55,894 bases of DNA from Betaproteobacteria bacterium (GTDB lineage: Bacteria > Pseudomonadota > Gammaproteobacteria > Burkholderiales > Burkholderiaceae_C), in contig VGHR01000004.1 of assembly GCA_016868205.1 (NCBI GenBank), positions 1-55,894 on the forward strand, given 5' to 3'. A model generated the notes under the pieces. The model searched no databases. It saw only the letters and a program-made list of their open reading frames with translations, and had not been told where the DNA came from. Below are positions 29,435-38,609 of this stretch, piece by piece. Each line of letters begins with the position of its first letter. Within the stretch, counting starts at the first letter, position 1. The position numbers were made by a program, and so were the translations under genes.

Positions 29435-29511
29435 GCGTGGCGTAGCGTGTTCCAGGCTTGGCGGCCCTCTGGCATTTGTCGGGGGGCTTATTGTCAACGC
29501 TGTGTGTCAGA

Positions 29512-29561
29512 CGGAGCCCCTTGTTGGCAACGGGGCTCCGCTTCCTAGGGTTTCACCTAGG
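29512..29561 (+). promoter_or_regulatory. Two consecutive hairpins between the copper operon and the cox-like operon
   Basis: A 9-bp perfect stem CGGAGCCCC/GGGGCTCCG encloses a loop that itself contains GTT-GGC-AAC (29512-29540). It is followed at 29544-29561 by CCTAGG-GTTTCA-CCTAGG. The pair lies 78 nt after the PCu(A)C stop and about 110 nt before coxS. It may be a terminator of the copper operon or a structured leader of the molybdenum enzyme genes. No U-tract follows, and it does not match the molybdenum-cofactor riboswitch as I remember it. Confidence 0.45.
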
Positions 29562-29671
29562 CGTCAGAGCGGCCGACCGCCGAACAATGGGTCCATCGTC
29601 CCGGACCTTCGCTGCACGAGCAGGCTGGCGATCCGGACTGTTTTCGTGAGGCAGGACAGGAGACACCCCGC

Positions 29672-30142
29672 ATGCAAGTCGAACTAAAAATCAATGGCAA
29701 GGCCCAGCAACTTGATGTGCCCCCGCACACCCTGCTGGTCCAGCTGATCCGAGAGAAGTTGCAACTGACGGGCACCCATGTCGGCTGCGATACCGCGCAG
29801 TGCGGAGCCTGCACGGTGTTAATGAACGGGCATGCCGTCAAGAGCTGTAATGTCCTGGCTGCGCAAGCCCAGGGCGCTGACATCACCACCATTGAGGGCC
29901 TGGCCGCTGCCGACGGCACCATGCATCCGATGCAGGCGGCTTTCAAGGACTGCCACGGCCTGCAGTGCGGCTTTTGCACCACCGGCATGGTCATGAGCGC
30001 CGTCGACCTGTGCAAGAAGCATCCGGGCGCCGGTGAAGGTGAGATCCGCGAATTGCTGGAAGGCAATCTGTGCCGCTGTACCGGCTACCAGAATATCGTC
30101 AGGGCGGTGCAGCAAGGCGGCCAGGCGATGAAGGCGGCCTGA
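29672..30142 (+). CDS. Molybdenum hydroxylase small subunit, 2x[2Fe-2S] (CoxS-like)
   Basis: A 156-residue protein. The plant-type [2Fe-2S] ligands are C39, C44, C47 and C59 ([14 protein letters not shown] ... SCN), and the second cluster ligands C99, C102, C134 and C136 ([10 protein letters not shown] and LCRCTGYQN). This is the electron-transfer subunit of xanthine-oxidase-family enzymes. Length matches the family. It is the first gene of an S-L-M operon, 81 nt before the large subunit gene, with a good GGAG-type Shine-Dalgarno (AGGAGACACCCCGC). Confidence 0.93.
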   Translation: MQVELKINGKAQQLDVPPHTLLVQLIREKLQLTGTHVGCDTAQCGACTVLMNGHAVKSCNVLAAQAQGADITTIEGLAAADGTMHPMQAAFKDCHGLQCGFCTTGMVMSAVDLCKKHPGAGEGEIRELLEGNLCRCTGYQNIVRAVQQGGQAMKAA

Positions 30143-30222
30143 AGGGCGCGGTTTCAAGCCCTTTTCACGGCAGGACGGCGCGCAGCCTCCGGCCCCACCA
30201 TCAAAGACTTGGAGAGATCACT

Positions 30223-32598
30223 ATGGGTGCTTCCGACTTCACCAAATTGCCGCACATTGGCGAGGCCCTCAAGCGCAAAGAGGACTACCGCTACCTCATC
30301 GGTGCGGGCCAGTACACCGACGACATCACGCTGGCGGCGCAGTGCCATGCGGTGTTTGTGCGGTCGCCCCACGCGCATGCCCGCATCAAGTCCATCGATC
30401 TGTCGCGGGCCCGTTCTGCCCCGGGCGTGATCGATGTCTTCACCGGTGAGCAGGTGGCGGCCGACAAGATCGGGGGCCTGCCCTGCGGCTGGCTGATCAC
30501 CAGCACCGACGGCACGCCCATGAAGGAGCCGCCGCACCCTATCCTGGCGCAGGGCAAGGTGCGCTATGTGGGGGATCATGTGGCCATGGTGGTGGCGCAG
30601 ACCCAGGAGCAGGCCCGCAATGCGGCTGAGCTGATCGATGTGGATTACGAGGTGCTGCCCAGTGTGGTGCGTGCAACCCAGGCCGCAAAGGCGCCGGCCC
30701 TGCACGAACAGGCGCCCGACAACCATTGCTACAAGTGGGCCATTGGGGACAAGGCCCAGGTGGACGCCGCGTTTGCCGGGGCCGCGCATGTCACGCGCCT
30801 GGACCTGGTCAACAACCGCCTGGTGCCCAATGCGATGGAGCCGCGCTCGGCCATCGGCAGCTACAACCGCGCCACCGACGAATACACCCTGTATGTGGCC
30901 AACCAGAATCCGCATGTCGAGCGCCTGTTGATGACGGCTTTCGTCATGGGCCTGCCCGAGCATAAAGTGCGGGTCATTGCCCCCGATGTGGGGGGCGGCT
31001 TTGGCTCGAAGATCTACCTCTACGCCGAGGATGTGTGCCTGACCTGGGCGGCGCGCAAGCTCAATCGCAACATCAAGTGGACGGCCGAACGCAGCGAATC
31101 CTTTGTCAGCGACGCCCACGGCCGCGACCATGAAAGCCATGCCGAACTCGCGCTGGACAAGGACGGAAAATTCCTGGCGCTGCGGGTGCACACCGATGCC
31201 AACCTTGGCGCTTACCTGTCCACCTTTGCCACGGCCGTACCCACCATCCTGTACGCCACGCTGCTGGCCGGTCAGTACGCCACGCCGCAAATTTATGTGG
31301 AGGTCGATGCCTGGTTCACCAACACCGCACCGGTCGATGCCTATCGCGGTGCAGGGCGTCCCGAGGCCACTTACCTGCTCGAGCGCCTGGTGACCCGCGC
31401 CGCCTGGGAGACTGGGCTGGGCCAGGATGAAATCCGCCGCCGCAACATGATCACCAGCTTTCCGTACCAGACGCCGGTGGCCCTTCAGTACGACACCGGC
31501 GACTTCAAGGCCTTGCTTGAGCGCAGCAATCAGCTGGCCGATGTGGCCGGCTTTGCCCAGCGCAAGGCGGCCTCCGAGGCCCGCGGTCTGTGTCGCGGGA
31601 TTGGCTACTCGTCCTACATCGAGGCCTGCGGCATTGCGCCTAGCAATATTGCGGGGGCCCTGGGTGCGCGGGCGGGTCTTTTTGAGTGCGGCGAGATCCG
31701 GGTTCACCCCACCGGCAGCGTGACGGTTTTCACGGGCTCGCACAGCCACGGCCAGGGCCATGAAACCACCTTTGCGCAGGTGGTGGCGGCGCGCCTGGGC
31801 ATCTCGCCGGACATGGTCGATGTGGTCCATGGCGACACCGGACGCGTGCCCTTTGGCATGGGCACTTACGGCTCGCGCTCGCTGGCAGTCGGCGGCACGG
31901 CCATCATGAAGGCGCTCGACAAGATCGAAGCCAAGGCCAAGAAGATTGCGGCTCACCTGATGGAGGCCAGCGATGCGGATATTGATTTTGTCGGCGGCGA
32001 ATTCGTCGTGCGCGGCACCGACAAGAAGATCCCTTTCGGTCAGGTGGCCTTGACGGCCTATGTGCCGCACAACTACCCGCTCGACAAGCTTGAGCCGGGC
32101 CTGAACGAGACCGCTTTCTACGATCCGACCAACTTCACCTTCCCGGCGGGCACCTACATCTGCGAGGTCGAGGTCGATCCGGCCACCGGCGTGGTGCGCC
32201 TGGATCGCTTCACCGCGGTGGACGATTTCGGCAACATCATCAACCCGATGATCGTCGAGGGTCAGGTACACGGCGGCCTGGTCCAGGGGATCGGTCAGGC
32301 GCTGATGGAGAACTGCGTTTACGACCCGCAGTCCGGTCAGTTGCTGACCGGCTCCTTCATGGACTACGCCATGCCGCGGGCCGACGATCTGCCCACCTTC
32401 AAGCTCGATACCTTGGCCACGCCCTGCACGCACAATCCGCTGGGGGCCAAAGGTTGTGGCGAGGCTGGGGCCATCGGGTCGCCGCCAGCAGTCATCAATG
32501 CCGTTCTGGATGCGCTGCGTCCGCTGGGCGTCAAAGATCTGGACATGCCGGCCTCGCCGGCCCGCGTCTGGCAGGCTATTGCTGCCGCCAAGCTCTGA
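30223..32598 (+). CDS. Molybdenum hydroxylase large subunit (form II CoxL-like)
   Basis: A 791-residue protein; the ATG at 30223 follows GGAGAG with good spacing. It contains the two Mo-pyranopterin domains. The active-site loop is AYRGAGR (residues 373-379), which marks form II enzymes; true aerobic CO dehydrogenases (form I) have AYXCSFR with the Cu-binding cysteine. The catalytic glutamate is in [10 protein letters not shown] (E747). Further motifs are VGGGFGSKI and [17 protein letters not shown]. It should hydroxylate an aldehyde, N-heterocycle or aromatic acid; CO oxidation is unlikely. No maturation genes (coxD, coxE, coxG) are next to it. Confidence 0.92.
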   Translation: MGASDFTKLPHIGEALKRKEDYRYLIGAGQYTDDITLAAQCHAVFVRSPHAHARIKSIDLSRARSAPGVIDVFTGEQVAADKIGGLPCGWLITSTDGTPMKEPPHPILAQGKVRYVGDHVAMVVAQTQEQARNAAELIDVDYEVLPSVVRATQAAKAPALHEQAPDNHCYKWAIGDKAQVDAAFAGAAHVTRLDLVNNRLVPNAMEPRSAIGSYNRATDEYTLYVANQNPHVERLLMTAFVMGLPEHKVRVIAPDVGGGFGSKIYLYAEDVCLTWAARKLNRNIKWTAERSESFVSDAHGRDHESHAELALDKDGKFLALRVHTDANLGAYLSTFATAVPTILYATLLAGQYATPQIYVEVDAWFTNTAPVDAYRGAGRPEATYLLERLVTRAAWETGLGQDEIRRRNMITSFPYQTPVALQYDTGDFKALLERSNQLADVAGFAQRKAASEARGLCRGIGYSSYIEACGIAPSNIAGALGARAGLFECGEIRVHPTGSVTVFTGSHSHGQGHETTFAQVVAARLGISPDMVDVVHGDTGRVPFGMGTYGSRSLAVGGTAIMKALDKIEAKAKKIAAHLMEASDADIDFVGGEFVVRGTDKKIPFGQVALTAYVPHNYPLDKLEPGLNETAFYDPTNFTFPAGTYICEVEVDPATGVVRLDRFTAVDDFGNIINPMIVEGQVHGGLVQGIGQALMENCVYDPQSGQLLTGSFMDYAMPRADDLPTFKLDTLATPCTHNPLGAKGCGEAGAIGSPPAVINAVLDALRPLGVKDLDMPASPARVWQAIAAAKL

Positions 32599-32619
32599 AT
32601 ACGATCAGGAGACTTCACG

Positions 32620-33414
32620 ATGTATCCCTTCACCCTAGAGCGCCCCCAATCGACGGCCGACGCTGCCCGCCTGGCTTCAGCCGGCGGCCGCCCCCTGGCC
32701 GGCGGTCAGACCTTGCTGGCCTCAATGAAACTGCGACTGACCCAGGCCGATCAGCTGATCGACCTCTCAAGCATCAAGGATCTCAGCGGCATTTGCCGTG
32801 ATGGGAACGCGGTGGTTATTGGTGCCATGACCCGTCACGCGGATGTGGCTGGTCATGCCGAGGTTCAGTCGCTCATCCCGGCCCTGGCCGATCTGGCCGG
32901 GCATATCGGTGACCGTCAAGTGCGGGCCATGGGCACCCTGGGCGGCTCAGTGGCCAACAACGATCCGGCCGCTTGTTACCCGAGCGCGGTGCTGGCTCTG
33001 GGCGCCACCGTCCATACCAACAGCCGCAAGATCGCCGCCGATGATTTTTTCAAGGGCATGTTTGCCACCGCGCTCGCTGAGGGCGAGCTGATCACTGCCA
33101 TCAGCTTTCCCATCCCGCAGCGTGCGGCCTACATGAAGTTCAAGCAGGCGGCCTCGCGCTTTGCGATGGTCGGCGTGTTTGTGGCTCAGTTTCCCACCGG
33201 CGTGCGGGTGGCGGTCACCGGGGCTTCGAGCGACGGCGTATTTCGTCACAAAGGCCTGGAACAGGCGCTATCGGCCAGCTTCACCGCGCAGGCGGCTGCG
33301 GCGGTGAAGATTGATGTAGCGGGCCTCAATGAGGACATTCACGGCTCGGCCGCTTATCGCGCCAACCTCATCAGCGTGCAGACGCAGCGGGCGGTGGCCA
33401 AGGCCTTGGGCTGA
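32620..33414 (+). CDS. Molybdenum hydroxylase medium, FAD-binding subunit (CoxM-like)
   Basis: A 264-residue protein with an AGGAG Shine-Dalgarno, 21 nt after the large subunit. The two FAD motifs of the family are AGGQTLLASMK (near residue 27) and TLGGSVANNDPAACYP (near residue 105). It passes electrons from the [2Fe-2S] clusters to the quinone pool or another acceptor. The protein is slightly short (family 270-290) but both FAD motifs and the C-terminal domain (MKFKQAASRFAMVGVFVA) are intact. The subunit order S-L-M differs from the M-S-L of classical CO dehydrogenase operons. Confidence 0.9.
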   Translation: MYPFTLERPQSTADAARLASAGGRPLAGGQTLLASMKLRLTQADQLIDLSSIKDLSGICRDGNAVVIGAMTRHADVAGHAEVQSLIPALADLAGHIGDRQVRAMGTLGGSVANNDPAACYPSAVLALGATVHTNSRKIAADDFFKGMFATALAEGELITAISFPIPQRAAYMKFKQAASRFAMVGVFVAQFPTGVRVAVTGASSDGVFRHKGLEQALSASFTAQAAAAVKIDVAGLNEDIHGSAAYRANLISVQTQRAVAKALG

Positions 33415-33431
33415 GGCCTGCCTGATCCCGG

Positions 33432-33452
33432 GCGACCGCTGCGGGCGGTCGC
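33432..33452. terminator. Strong hairpin between the convergent cox-like and bch operons
   Basis: GCGACCGC-TGCGG-GCGGTCGC, a perfect 8-bp GC-rich stem with a five-base loop, 18 nt after the CoxM-like stop and 40 nt beyond the bchP stop. It probably ends transcription from one or both sides, although only a weak T-run (TTGT) follows. Confidence 0.55.
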
Positions 33453-33491
33453 TTGTCCCTGGTACAGCGTTGCGCCGCTCGCGAGATCTGG

Positions 33492-34697
33492 CTAAACCCG
33501 CGCCAGCCCCAACAGGTGCGCCACATCCTTGAAGAAGATGCGCACATGGGCCATGGGCTTTTTGCGCGTGAGCTTCTTGTTCATGTAGGACTCGAAGGTC
33601 AGGGTCTGCACATCCTTGTCCTCGCAGATCTTGACGAAGCGCTCGCGCCGGCGATCGGTGCTGTACCAGAACCATTGCATCACGCCGAGCACCCAGAACA
33701 CGGTACCGTGCTCTTTCATGAAGCGCTTGCGCGCCAGCTTCAATGCACTGGCCTGGCCGGTGCGCAGCATTTCGTGGGCGGCCTGGGCGGCCAGCTGGCC
33801 GCCGAGCATGGCGTAATAAATGCCTTCGCCCGAGGCCGGGGCGACCACGCCGGCGGCGTCGCCGGCCAGCACCACATCGCGGCCGTTGTCCCAGCGCGGC
33901 AGGGGCTTGAGCGGCAGCGGGGCGCCCTCGCGGCGCAGGGTTTCGGCCTGCTCCAGCCCGGTGATGCGGCGCAGCAGGGCAGTGGCGCTCTTGAGCGAAA
34001 AGCCCTTGTCCGCGCTGCCGGTGCCTACGCTCAGCGTCTGGCCGTGTGGAAAAACCCAGCCATAGAAATCCGGTGAAACCTGTCCCTGGTAAAACACATC
34101 GCAGCGGCTGGCGTCATAGCCAGCCGGCTTGTGCTCGGGCGCACGGATGATCTCGTGATAGGCGAAAACGAACTTGCCTTTGTCGGCTCCCGGTACTTCC
34201 TGGCGAGCCACTTCCGACTTTGCGCCGTCGGCCCCAATGATGCAGCGGGCCCGCGCCCTGGCCGCTGTGCCTTCACTGCGGTTGGGCTTGTCGCGGGCAG
34301 TAAAGTGCACCACCGCCGTTCCATCGCTGTCACGACTGATGCGCGAGAAGGTGCCAGTCTGCCGCCGGGCACCGGCTAAGGCCGCGCGTTGGCGCAGCCA
34401 CTCATCGAATTCGTCACGGTCGACCATGCCGACAAAGCCGTTCTCGATGGGGATGTCCACCTGATGGTTCGAAGGTGCGACCATGCGTGCGCATTGCGCT
34501 TTGGCGACGAGCAGGTGATCGGGAATCTCGAAGTCGCGAATCAGCCGGGGCGGAATCGCACCGCCGCAGGGTTTGATGCGCCCGGCCCGATCGAGCAGCA
34601 GGACGCTGTGGCCCTGCTGGGCCAGTTGCTGTGCGGCGGTGGCTCCGGCTGGCCCGCCGCCGATCACGATGGCGTCATAGGTTTCTGGGGCATTCAT
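33492..34697 (-). CDS. bchP: Geranylgeranyl diphosphate / geranylgeranyl-bacteriochlorophyll reductase
   Basis: A 401-residue flavoprotein from the ATG at 34697, preceded by AGGA with 6-nt spacing. The FAD site is VIGGGPAGATAAQQLAQQG near the N-terminus, followed by LLLDRAGRIKPCGGAIPPRL, a BchP/ChlP hallmark. The second motif is DVVLAGDAAGVVAPASGEGIYYAM. The C-terminus (MQWFWYSTDRRRERFVKICEDKDVQTLTF) is characteristic of BchP. It reduces three double bonds of the geranylgeranyl tail to phytyl. It is last in the leftward bchG-(PucC-like)-bchP operon, 27 nt after its neighbour. Confidence 0.95.
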   Translation of the reverse strand: MNAPETYDAIVIGGGPAGATAAQQLAQQGHSVLLLDRAGRIKPCGGAIPPRLIRDFEIPDHLLVAKAQCARMVAPSNHQVDIPIENGFVGMVDRDEFDEWLRQRAALAGARRQTGTFSRISRDSDGTAVVHFTARDKPNRSEGTAARARARCIIGADGAKSEVARQEVPGADKGKFVFAYHEIIRAPEHKPAGYDASRCDVFYQGQVSPDFYGWVFPHGQTLSVGTGSADKGFSLKSATALLRRITGLEQAETLRREGAPLPLKPLPRWDNGRDVVLAGDAAGVVAPASGEGIYYAMLGGQLAAQAAHEMLRTGQASALKLARKRFMKEHGTVFWVLGVMQWFWYSTDRRRERFVKICEDKDVQTLTFESYMNKKLTRKKPMAHVRIFFKDVAHLLGLARV

Positions 34698-34724
34698 GAT
34701 CAGTCCTTCCAAGGGGCAGTCGGT

Positions 34725-36083
34725 TCAGGTTTCATGGGCCAGCGGGGTCGGGTGCTGCAGATCGCTTACCGGGCCGTTCCAGTGGCGCTCGCCGCTCCTG
34801 ATGTACCAGGCCAGCGCAGCCGAGGTGAGGAACATGAGGGCCTCAAGGAAGAAGACGCTGGCATAAGCCGAGCCGTCCGATTGCACAAGGGCATGCGCAA
34901 TGTCGCTGGCCACGGTGCCCAGCAGGCTGCCGATGCCAAAGGCGATGGCCTGCGCCGCGCCCCACAGGCCCATGCGCACACCCTCGCGTGCGCTGCGCCC
35001 CTGACCGGCCATGCGCATCATCGATCCGATCGCGCCGATGGAAAAAGCGCCATTGGCCACGCCGAGTGCGAACACATTGGCTTTGAGCGGCCAGGCCGCT
35101 CCGACCAGACCCGCCAGCGCAAGGCCCGCCATGGCGATGCCGGAGGCGATGCAGCCGCCCACCGTCCAGGCCCGCAGTGAGCCCAGCTGGCTGGCCCAGG
35201 GGTGCTGCTGCCAGCGTGCTGAAATCAGTCCGGCGCCGGCGACGACCAGCATGCCCAAGAGCACACCGCCATGCTGCACACCGGAGAGTTGGGTGGACTG
35301 ACCCGGGGTGTAGCCGAACACGCTGCCAGCGAAGGGCTCGAGGATCAGATCCTGCGCGCTGTAGGCGAGCATGGAGACGAAGACGAAGACGGTGAAGTAC
35401 CGGGCTGGCGGCTCCTGCCAGACCTGTTGCAGCGCCACCTTGAAAGCCACTGGCGTGCTTTGCGCCACGCCGGGGCTGGCTGCAGCGGCTTTCTCCACGC
35501 CCAGCACGGCCAGCACGGTGAGCGTCACGGCCAGGGCGCAAATGCAGGCGGCCACCTGCAACAGCCGTTCGGGTGAGTAGGGATCGAGCCAATGCCCGGC
35601 CAGCCCTGCCGTGATGGCAAAGCCGGCGATCATCATGATCCAGACCAAGGTGGCGGCGGGCCCGCGTCGTTCAGGGGCCACGGATTTGGCCAGCATGACC
35701 AGCAGGTTGGTGCCGCAGGCGCTCACCCCCGTGCCGATGCATAGAAAGCCCAGCAGCGCCAGAGCCAGCCCGGCGACTTGATGGGAGGCTGCCCAGACGG
35801 TGCCCAGCGTGGCCAGCATGCCGCCGCCGGCCAGGGTGATCATGCCGCCAATGATCCAGGGCGTGCGTCGTCCGCCGACATCCGACCCGTATCCCATGCG
35901 CGGACGCGAGACTTGCACCAGATAGTGCAGCGCCACCATGAGGCCGGGCAGCATGGCCGCCAGCGCCAGCTCGACCACCATCACCCGATTGAGCGTGGAG
36001 GTGGTGAGCACCACCACCGCGCCCATGCTGGCCTGTACCAGTCCCAGACGGGCCACCGAGGCCCAGCCGATGTAACGCGTCAT
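34725..36083 (-). CDS. PucC/LhaA-family pigment-protein assembly transporter (Bch2/ORF428-like)
   Basis: A 452-residue major-facilitator-type protein with about 12 membrane segments, from the ATG at 36083. It shows the family features TLNRVMVVELALAAMLPGLMV, RMGYGSDVGGRRTPWIIGG, LILEPFAGSVFG and FSIGAIGSMMRMAG. Members of the bacteriochlorophyll-delivery family assist assembly of light-harvesting complexes. The position between bchG and bchP matches the PucC-like gene found there in purple bacteria. Its start overlaps the bchG stop by ATGA. A second member, lhaA, is in the rightward superoperon. Confidence 0.9.
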   Translation of the reverse strand: MTRYIGWASVARLGLVQASMGAVVVLTTSTLNRVMVVELALAAMLPGLMVALHYLVQVSRPRMGYGSDVGGRRTPWIIGGMITLAGGGMLATLGTVWAASHQVAGLALALLGFLCIGTGVSACGTNLLVMLAKSVAPERRGPAATLVWIMMIAGFAITAGLAGHWLDPYSPERLLQVAACICALAVTLTVLAVLGVEKAAAASPGVAQSTPVAFKVALQQVWQEPPARYFTVFVFVSMLAYSAQDLILEPFAGSVFGYTPGQSTQLSGVQHGGVLLGMLVVAGAGLISARWQQHPWASQLGSLRAWTVGGCIASGIAMAGLALAGLVGAAWPLKANVFALGVANGAFSIGAIGSMMRMAGQGRSAREGVRMGLWGAAQAIAFGIGSLLGTVASDIAHALVQSDGSAYASVFFLEALMFLTSAALAWYIRSGERHWNGPVSDLQHPTPLAHET

Positions 36084-36964
36084 GCTGACCCTCCCAGAGC
36101 GCGCAGGGCAAAGGCGCTGACCATCATGCCGCCTACAAACAGCGGCACGCCAAAGCCGCTGTACCACAGCGCCTTGCCCATGGGATCGGCCAGGAAGCGG
36201 CGCATCATCAGTCCTTGAAGGAGCACCAGGGCAGCCACCGCAGCGGCATGCGCCTCCTGCTGCCAGGCCAGCAGCAGCGCGATCACCGCCACTTGGGGCA
36301 GAACCATGAACCAGCAGGCCACCCGGGCGGCCCGTTGCACACCCAGTTGCACCGGCAGGGAGCGAACGCCCACCTGCCGGTCGCCCTCGATGGCCTTGAA
36401 GTCATTGAGCGTCATGATGCCGTGGGTGCCAGCGCTGTAGAGCGCGGCCAGGATCAGCGACTGTCCATCGGGCATGGCCCCGCCGGCCATGACCGCCGCA
36501 CCTGTGATCCAGGCAATGCCCTCGTAGCTGATGCCGCAGGCAGCATTGCCCCACCAACCGTTTTCCTTCAGGCGCAGGGGTGGGGCACTGTAGGCCCAGG
36601 CCAGCAGCAGGCCGAGCATGGCCGCGCCGAAGCCCCAGGGCCCCAGGGCGGTGGCCACCAGAAGAGAGACAGCGGTCCACAGGACTGCCAGGTACAGCCC
36701 CCACCGGCCGGGAATCCGCCCCGAGGGAATCGGCCGATGGGGTTCGTTGATGGCGTCGACATGACGGTCAAACCAATCATTGACAGCTTGGCTGGTGGCG
36801 CAAACCAGCGGCCCTGCCAGGGCGATACCGATCAGGGCCAGACCCCAGCGCCCGTCCATGGGCATGCCCGAGGCCACCACGCCGCAGGCAAACGCCCACA
36901 TCGGCGGAAACCAGGTGATGGGCTTGAACAGTTCAGTAACGGCTGAAAGGGCCGGGCGCGCCAT
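36080..36964 (-). CDS. bchG: Bacteriochlorophyll synthase
   Basis: A 294-residue UbiA-family prenyltransferase. The N-terminus LFKPITWFPPMWAFACGVV is characteristic of BchG. The first Asp motif NDWFDRHVDAINEPHRPIPSG binds Mg-prenyl-diphosphate, and a second is in LNDFKAIEGDRQVGVRSLPVQLG. About eight membrane segments are seen. It esterifies bacteriochlorophyllide a with geranylgeranyl diphosphate. The N-terminus is short relative to other BchG proteins, and the predicted -10 ends 6 nt before the ATG, so the message may be leaderless. First gene of the leftward bchG-(PucC-like)-bchP unit. Confidence 0.95.
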   Translation of the reverse strand: MARPALSAVTELFKPITWFPPMWAFACGVVASGMPMDGRWGLALIGIALAGPLVCATSQAVNDWFDRHVDAINEPHRPIPSGRIPGRWGLYLAVLWTAVSLLVATALGPWGFGAAMLGLLLAWAYSAPPLRLKENGWWGNAACGISYEGIAWITGAAVMAGGAMPDGQSLILAALYSAGTHGIMTLNDFKAIEGDRQVGVRSLPVQLGVQRAARVACWFMVLPQVAVIALLLAWQQEAHAAAVAALVLLQGLMMRRFLADPMGKALWYSGFGVPLFVGGMMVSAFALRALGGSA

Positions 36965-36970
36965 GCGCGT

Positions 36971-37011
36971 TTTGTAACCGGGACATCGGCTATTGTCAAT
37001 TTAAATTGACA
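36971..37011 (-). promoter_or_regulatory. PpsR operator over the -35 of the bchG promoter
   Basis: TGTCAATTTAAATTGACA at 36994-37011 is a perfect 18-bp palindrome that fits the PpsR/CrtJ consensus TGT-N12-ACA. Read leftward, its TTGACA half (36999-36994) is a consensus -35, and TACAAA at 36976-36971 lies exactly 17 bp further as a -10. PpsR binding would block this promoter. The predicted transcription start coincides with the bchG ATG. Seen directly in sequence; regulation inferred from the family. Confidence 0.85.
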
Positions 37012-37091
37012 TATTTCGGAGCCCCGGATTGTCCAGGGTGGGGCGTCTGAACGGGTTTCGGGCGCTCAGGTCGGGCGCCGGGGGCAGGCCC

Positions 37092-38576
37092 TCAAGGTGA
37101 ACGCGGGTCGTCGCCGGCGTCGCCGGGCAAGTCGGCGTTACCCTCGACCAGACCGAAGCGGCGCAGCTTGATGTACAGGCTCTGGCGCGAGAGCCCCAGC
37201 ATCTCGGCGGCCGAGGCGCGGTTATCGTGGGTGAGCTGCAGGGCTGCCTCGATGCACAGCTGCTCAATCAGATCGGTGGTCTCGCGCACGATGTCCTTGA
37301 GCGGCATACGGCCCACCAGTTCGGTCATCTGGCTGGCCGAGCGCGGCAGCTCTCTGGGGGCGCGGGCCTCTGGAGCCAGGCGGCGGCCCATGTCTCGGAT
37401 CGTGAAGCCCAGGCATTTGTCTTCCCCGCGCTGCAGCGTGGCGGCCGATATCTCCACTTCTGCCGTGGAGCCCAGCTCGCCGCGCATCTGGGTGGCAAAA
37501 AGCCGCACCGTGCCGTGCTGGCGCAGATTGGTCAGCAGCACGCGCAGATCGACGCCGGAGCGACCCAGCCAGGTGTCAAGCAGTACGCCACGAGCCAGAT
37601 CCGGACTGCCCACCTGCGCCAGGTCAACGAAAGCCTGGTTGACGGCCAGAACCCGGCCATCGAGGTCGGTGAGGGCCACCGCATCGGGGGCCTGTTCCAT
37701 GAAGGGGCCGAGCCAGGGATTGCCGCTGGGCAGCTTGGGGTGGCTCGCGGCCGTCTGGGCCGTCAGTCGGAGCAGAAATTGCGGGGTTTGGTCTTCGCGG
37801 TACTGTGAGGCGGAGGCCAGAAACTCCTGCCCGTCCTTGAGTCGCACAGGCACCGGGTCCGCACGGCCGTTGCCACGCAGTTTCTCGATCATGTCGCGCA
37901 GCGTGTTCAGACTGGTCGCGTCCAGGCGCTCGCTCAGGGCCTGCCGGCTGCCGCCTTGCTTGTCGCCCAGCAGAGCCTGGGCGACGGGGTTGATCTCGGT
38001 GATTTTGTCTAGCGCACCGTCGAGGATGATCACGGGCTCGGGGGCCAGCTGGAACAGAAGCCGGTAGCGGGTTTCGGCCTGGCGCAGACGCCAGTAGTCG
38101 CGCTCCATGGACAACTGGGCGGTCACCAGGCGTTGTTGCACCGCAACCTGCGGTCGCAGGTCCCGACCGAAAGCCACCCGATGGACATGGGCCTTGCCCT
38201 TGCCGGGACTTGGCGGATTGACCGTGACAACCGAGTAGGCCAACGGCAGTGCGGACCCATCGTCGAGGTCGTGGTTGATGTGGCGCCACGCCGATGGCTG
38301 CGGATCAGAGGCCTTGAGCAGCGCCTGTACCTTGGGCTGGCTCTCCAGCGTCACCGTGCGTATCCAGGCCTTGCCTTGCCACTGCTCGCAACCGCGGGCG
38401 ATCAGATCGTCCCCGGTGAAAGCCAGGTCCAAAATCACGCCTTCTTTATCGAGCAGCAGCACCACATCCGAGGACGCCGCCAACAGTTGCGCCACCATCT
38501 CGGCGGACAAACCCTGCAGCATTTCTTCAGCGCGGGCCAAGCCTTGTTCGTTCAGGACGGGTTGGGGGGAAGACAT
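37092..38576 (-). CDS. ppsR: PpsR/CrtJ transcriptional repressor of photosynthesis genes
   Basis: A 494-residue protein. An N-terminal domain (about 1-150) is followed by PAS domains, seen at YRLLFQLAPEPVIILDGALDKITEINPVAQALLG (about 175-205) and FMEQAPDAVALTDLDGRVLAVNQAFVDLAQ (about 295-325). The C-terminal Fis-type helix-turn-helix is at about 446-476 (ASAAEMLGLSRQSLYIKLRRF). Cys441 (LIEQLCIEAAL) sits at the HTH edge where redox-active cysteines occur in the family. PpsR represses bch, crt and puc promoters under oxygen or light. It lies 33 nt after ppaA, its antagonist, and matching operators precede bchG and bchF. Confidence 0.93.
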   Translation of the reverse strand: MSSPQPVLNEQGLARAEEMLQGLSAEMVAQLLAASSDVVLLLDKEGVILDLAFTGDDLIARGCEQWQGKAWIRTVTLESQPKVQALLKASDPQPSAWRHINHDLDDGSALPLAYSVVTVNPPSPGKGKAHVHRVAFGRDLRPQVAVQQRLVTAQLSMERDYWRLRQAETRYRLLFQLAPEPVIILDGALDKITEINPVAQALLGDKQGGSRQALSERLDATSLNTLRDMIEKLRGNGRADPVPVRLKDGQEFLASASQYREDQTPQFLLRLTAQTAASHPKLPSGNPWLGPFMEQAPDAVALTDLDGRVLAVNQAFVDLAQVGSPDLARGVLLDTWLGRSGVDLRVLLTNLRQHGTVRLFATQMRGELGSTAEVEISAATLQRGEDKCLGFTIRDMGRRLAPEARAPRELPRSASQMTELVGRMPLKDIVRETTDLIEQLCIEAALQLTHDNRASAAEMLGLSRQSLYIKLRRFGLVEGNADLPGDAGDDPRSP

Positions 38577-38609
38577 GGTGTTTTGAAGGTCTCGAGTCGG
38601 TCGCGGGGT

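Noticed and set aside
29512-29561. Possible molybdenum-cofactor riboswitch before the molybdenum hydroxylase genes
   Set aside because: Strong hairpins are present, but the conserved core of the Moco RNA motif is not visible; kept only as a structured leader or terminator.
30154-32433. Long open frame (759 codons) on the strand opposite the CoxL-like gene
   Set aside because: GC-rich antisense shadow: no recognisable domain, no Shine-Dalgarno, and the sense frame has all molybdenum hydroxylase motifs.
30223-32598. Annotation as aerobic CO dehydrogenase large subunit (form I)
   Set aside because: The active-site loop is AYRGAGR without the cysteine of form I enzymes.
36994-37011. The palindrome before bchG as a rightward promoter
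   Set aside because: On the plus strand no -10-like sequence lies 16-18 bp after TTGACA, and no rightward gene follows.
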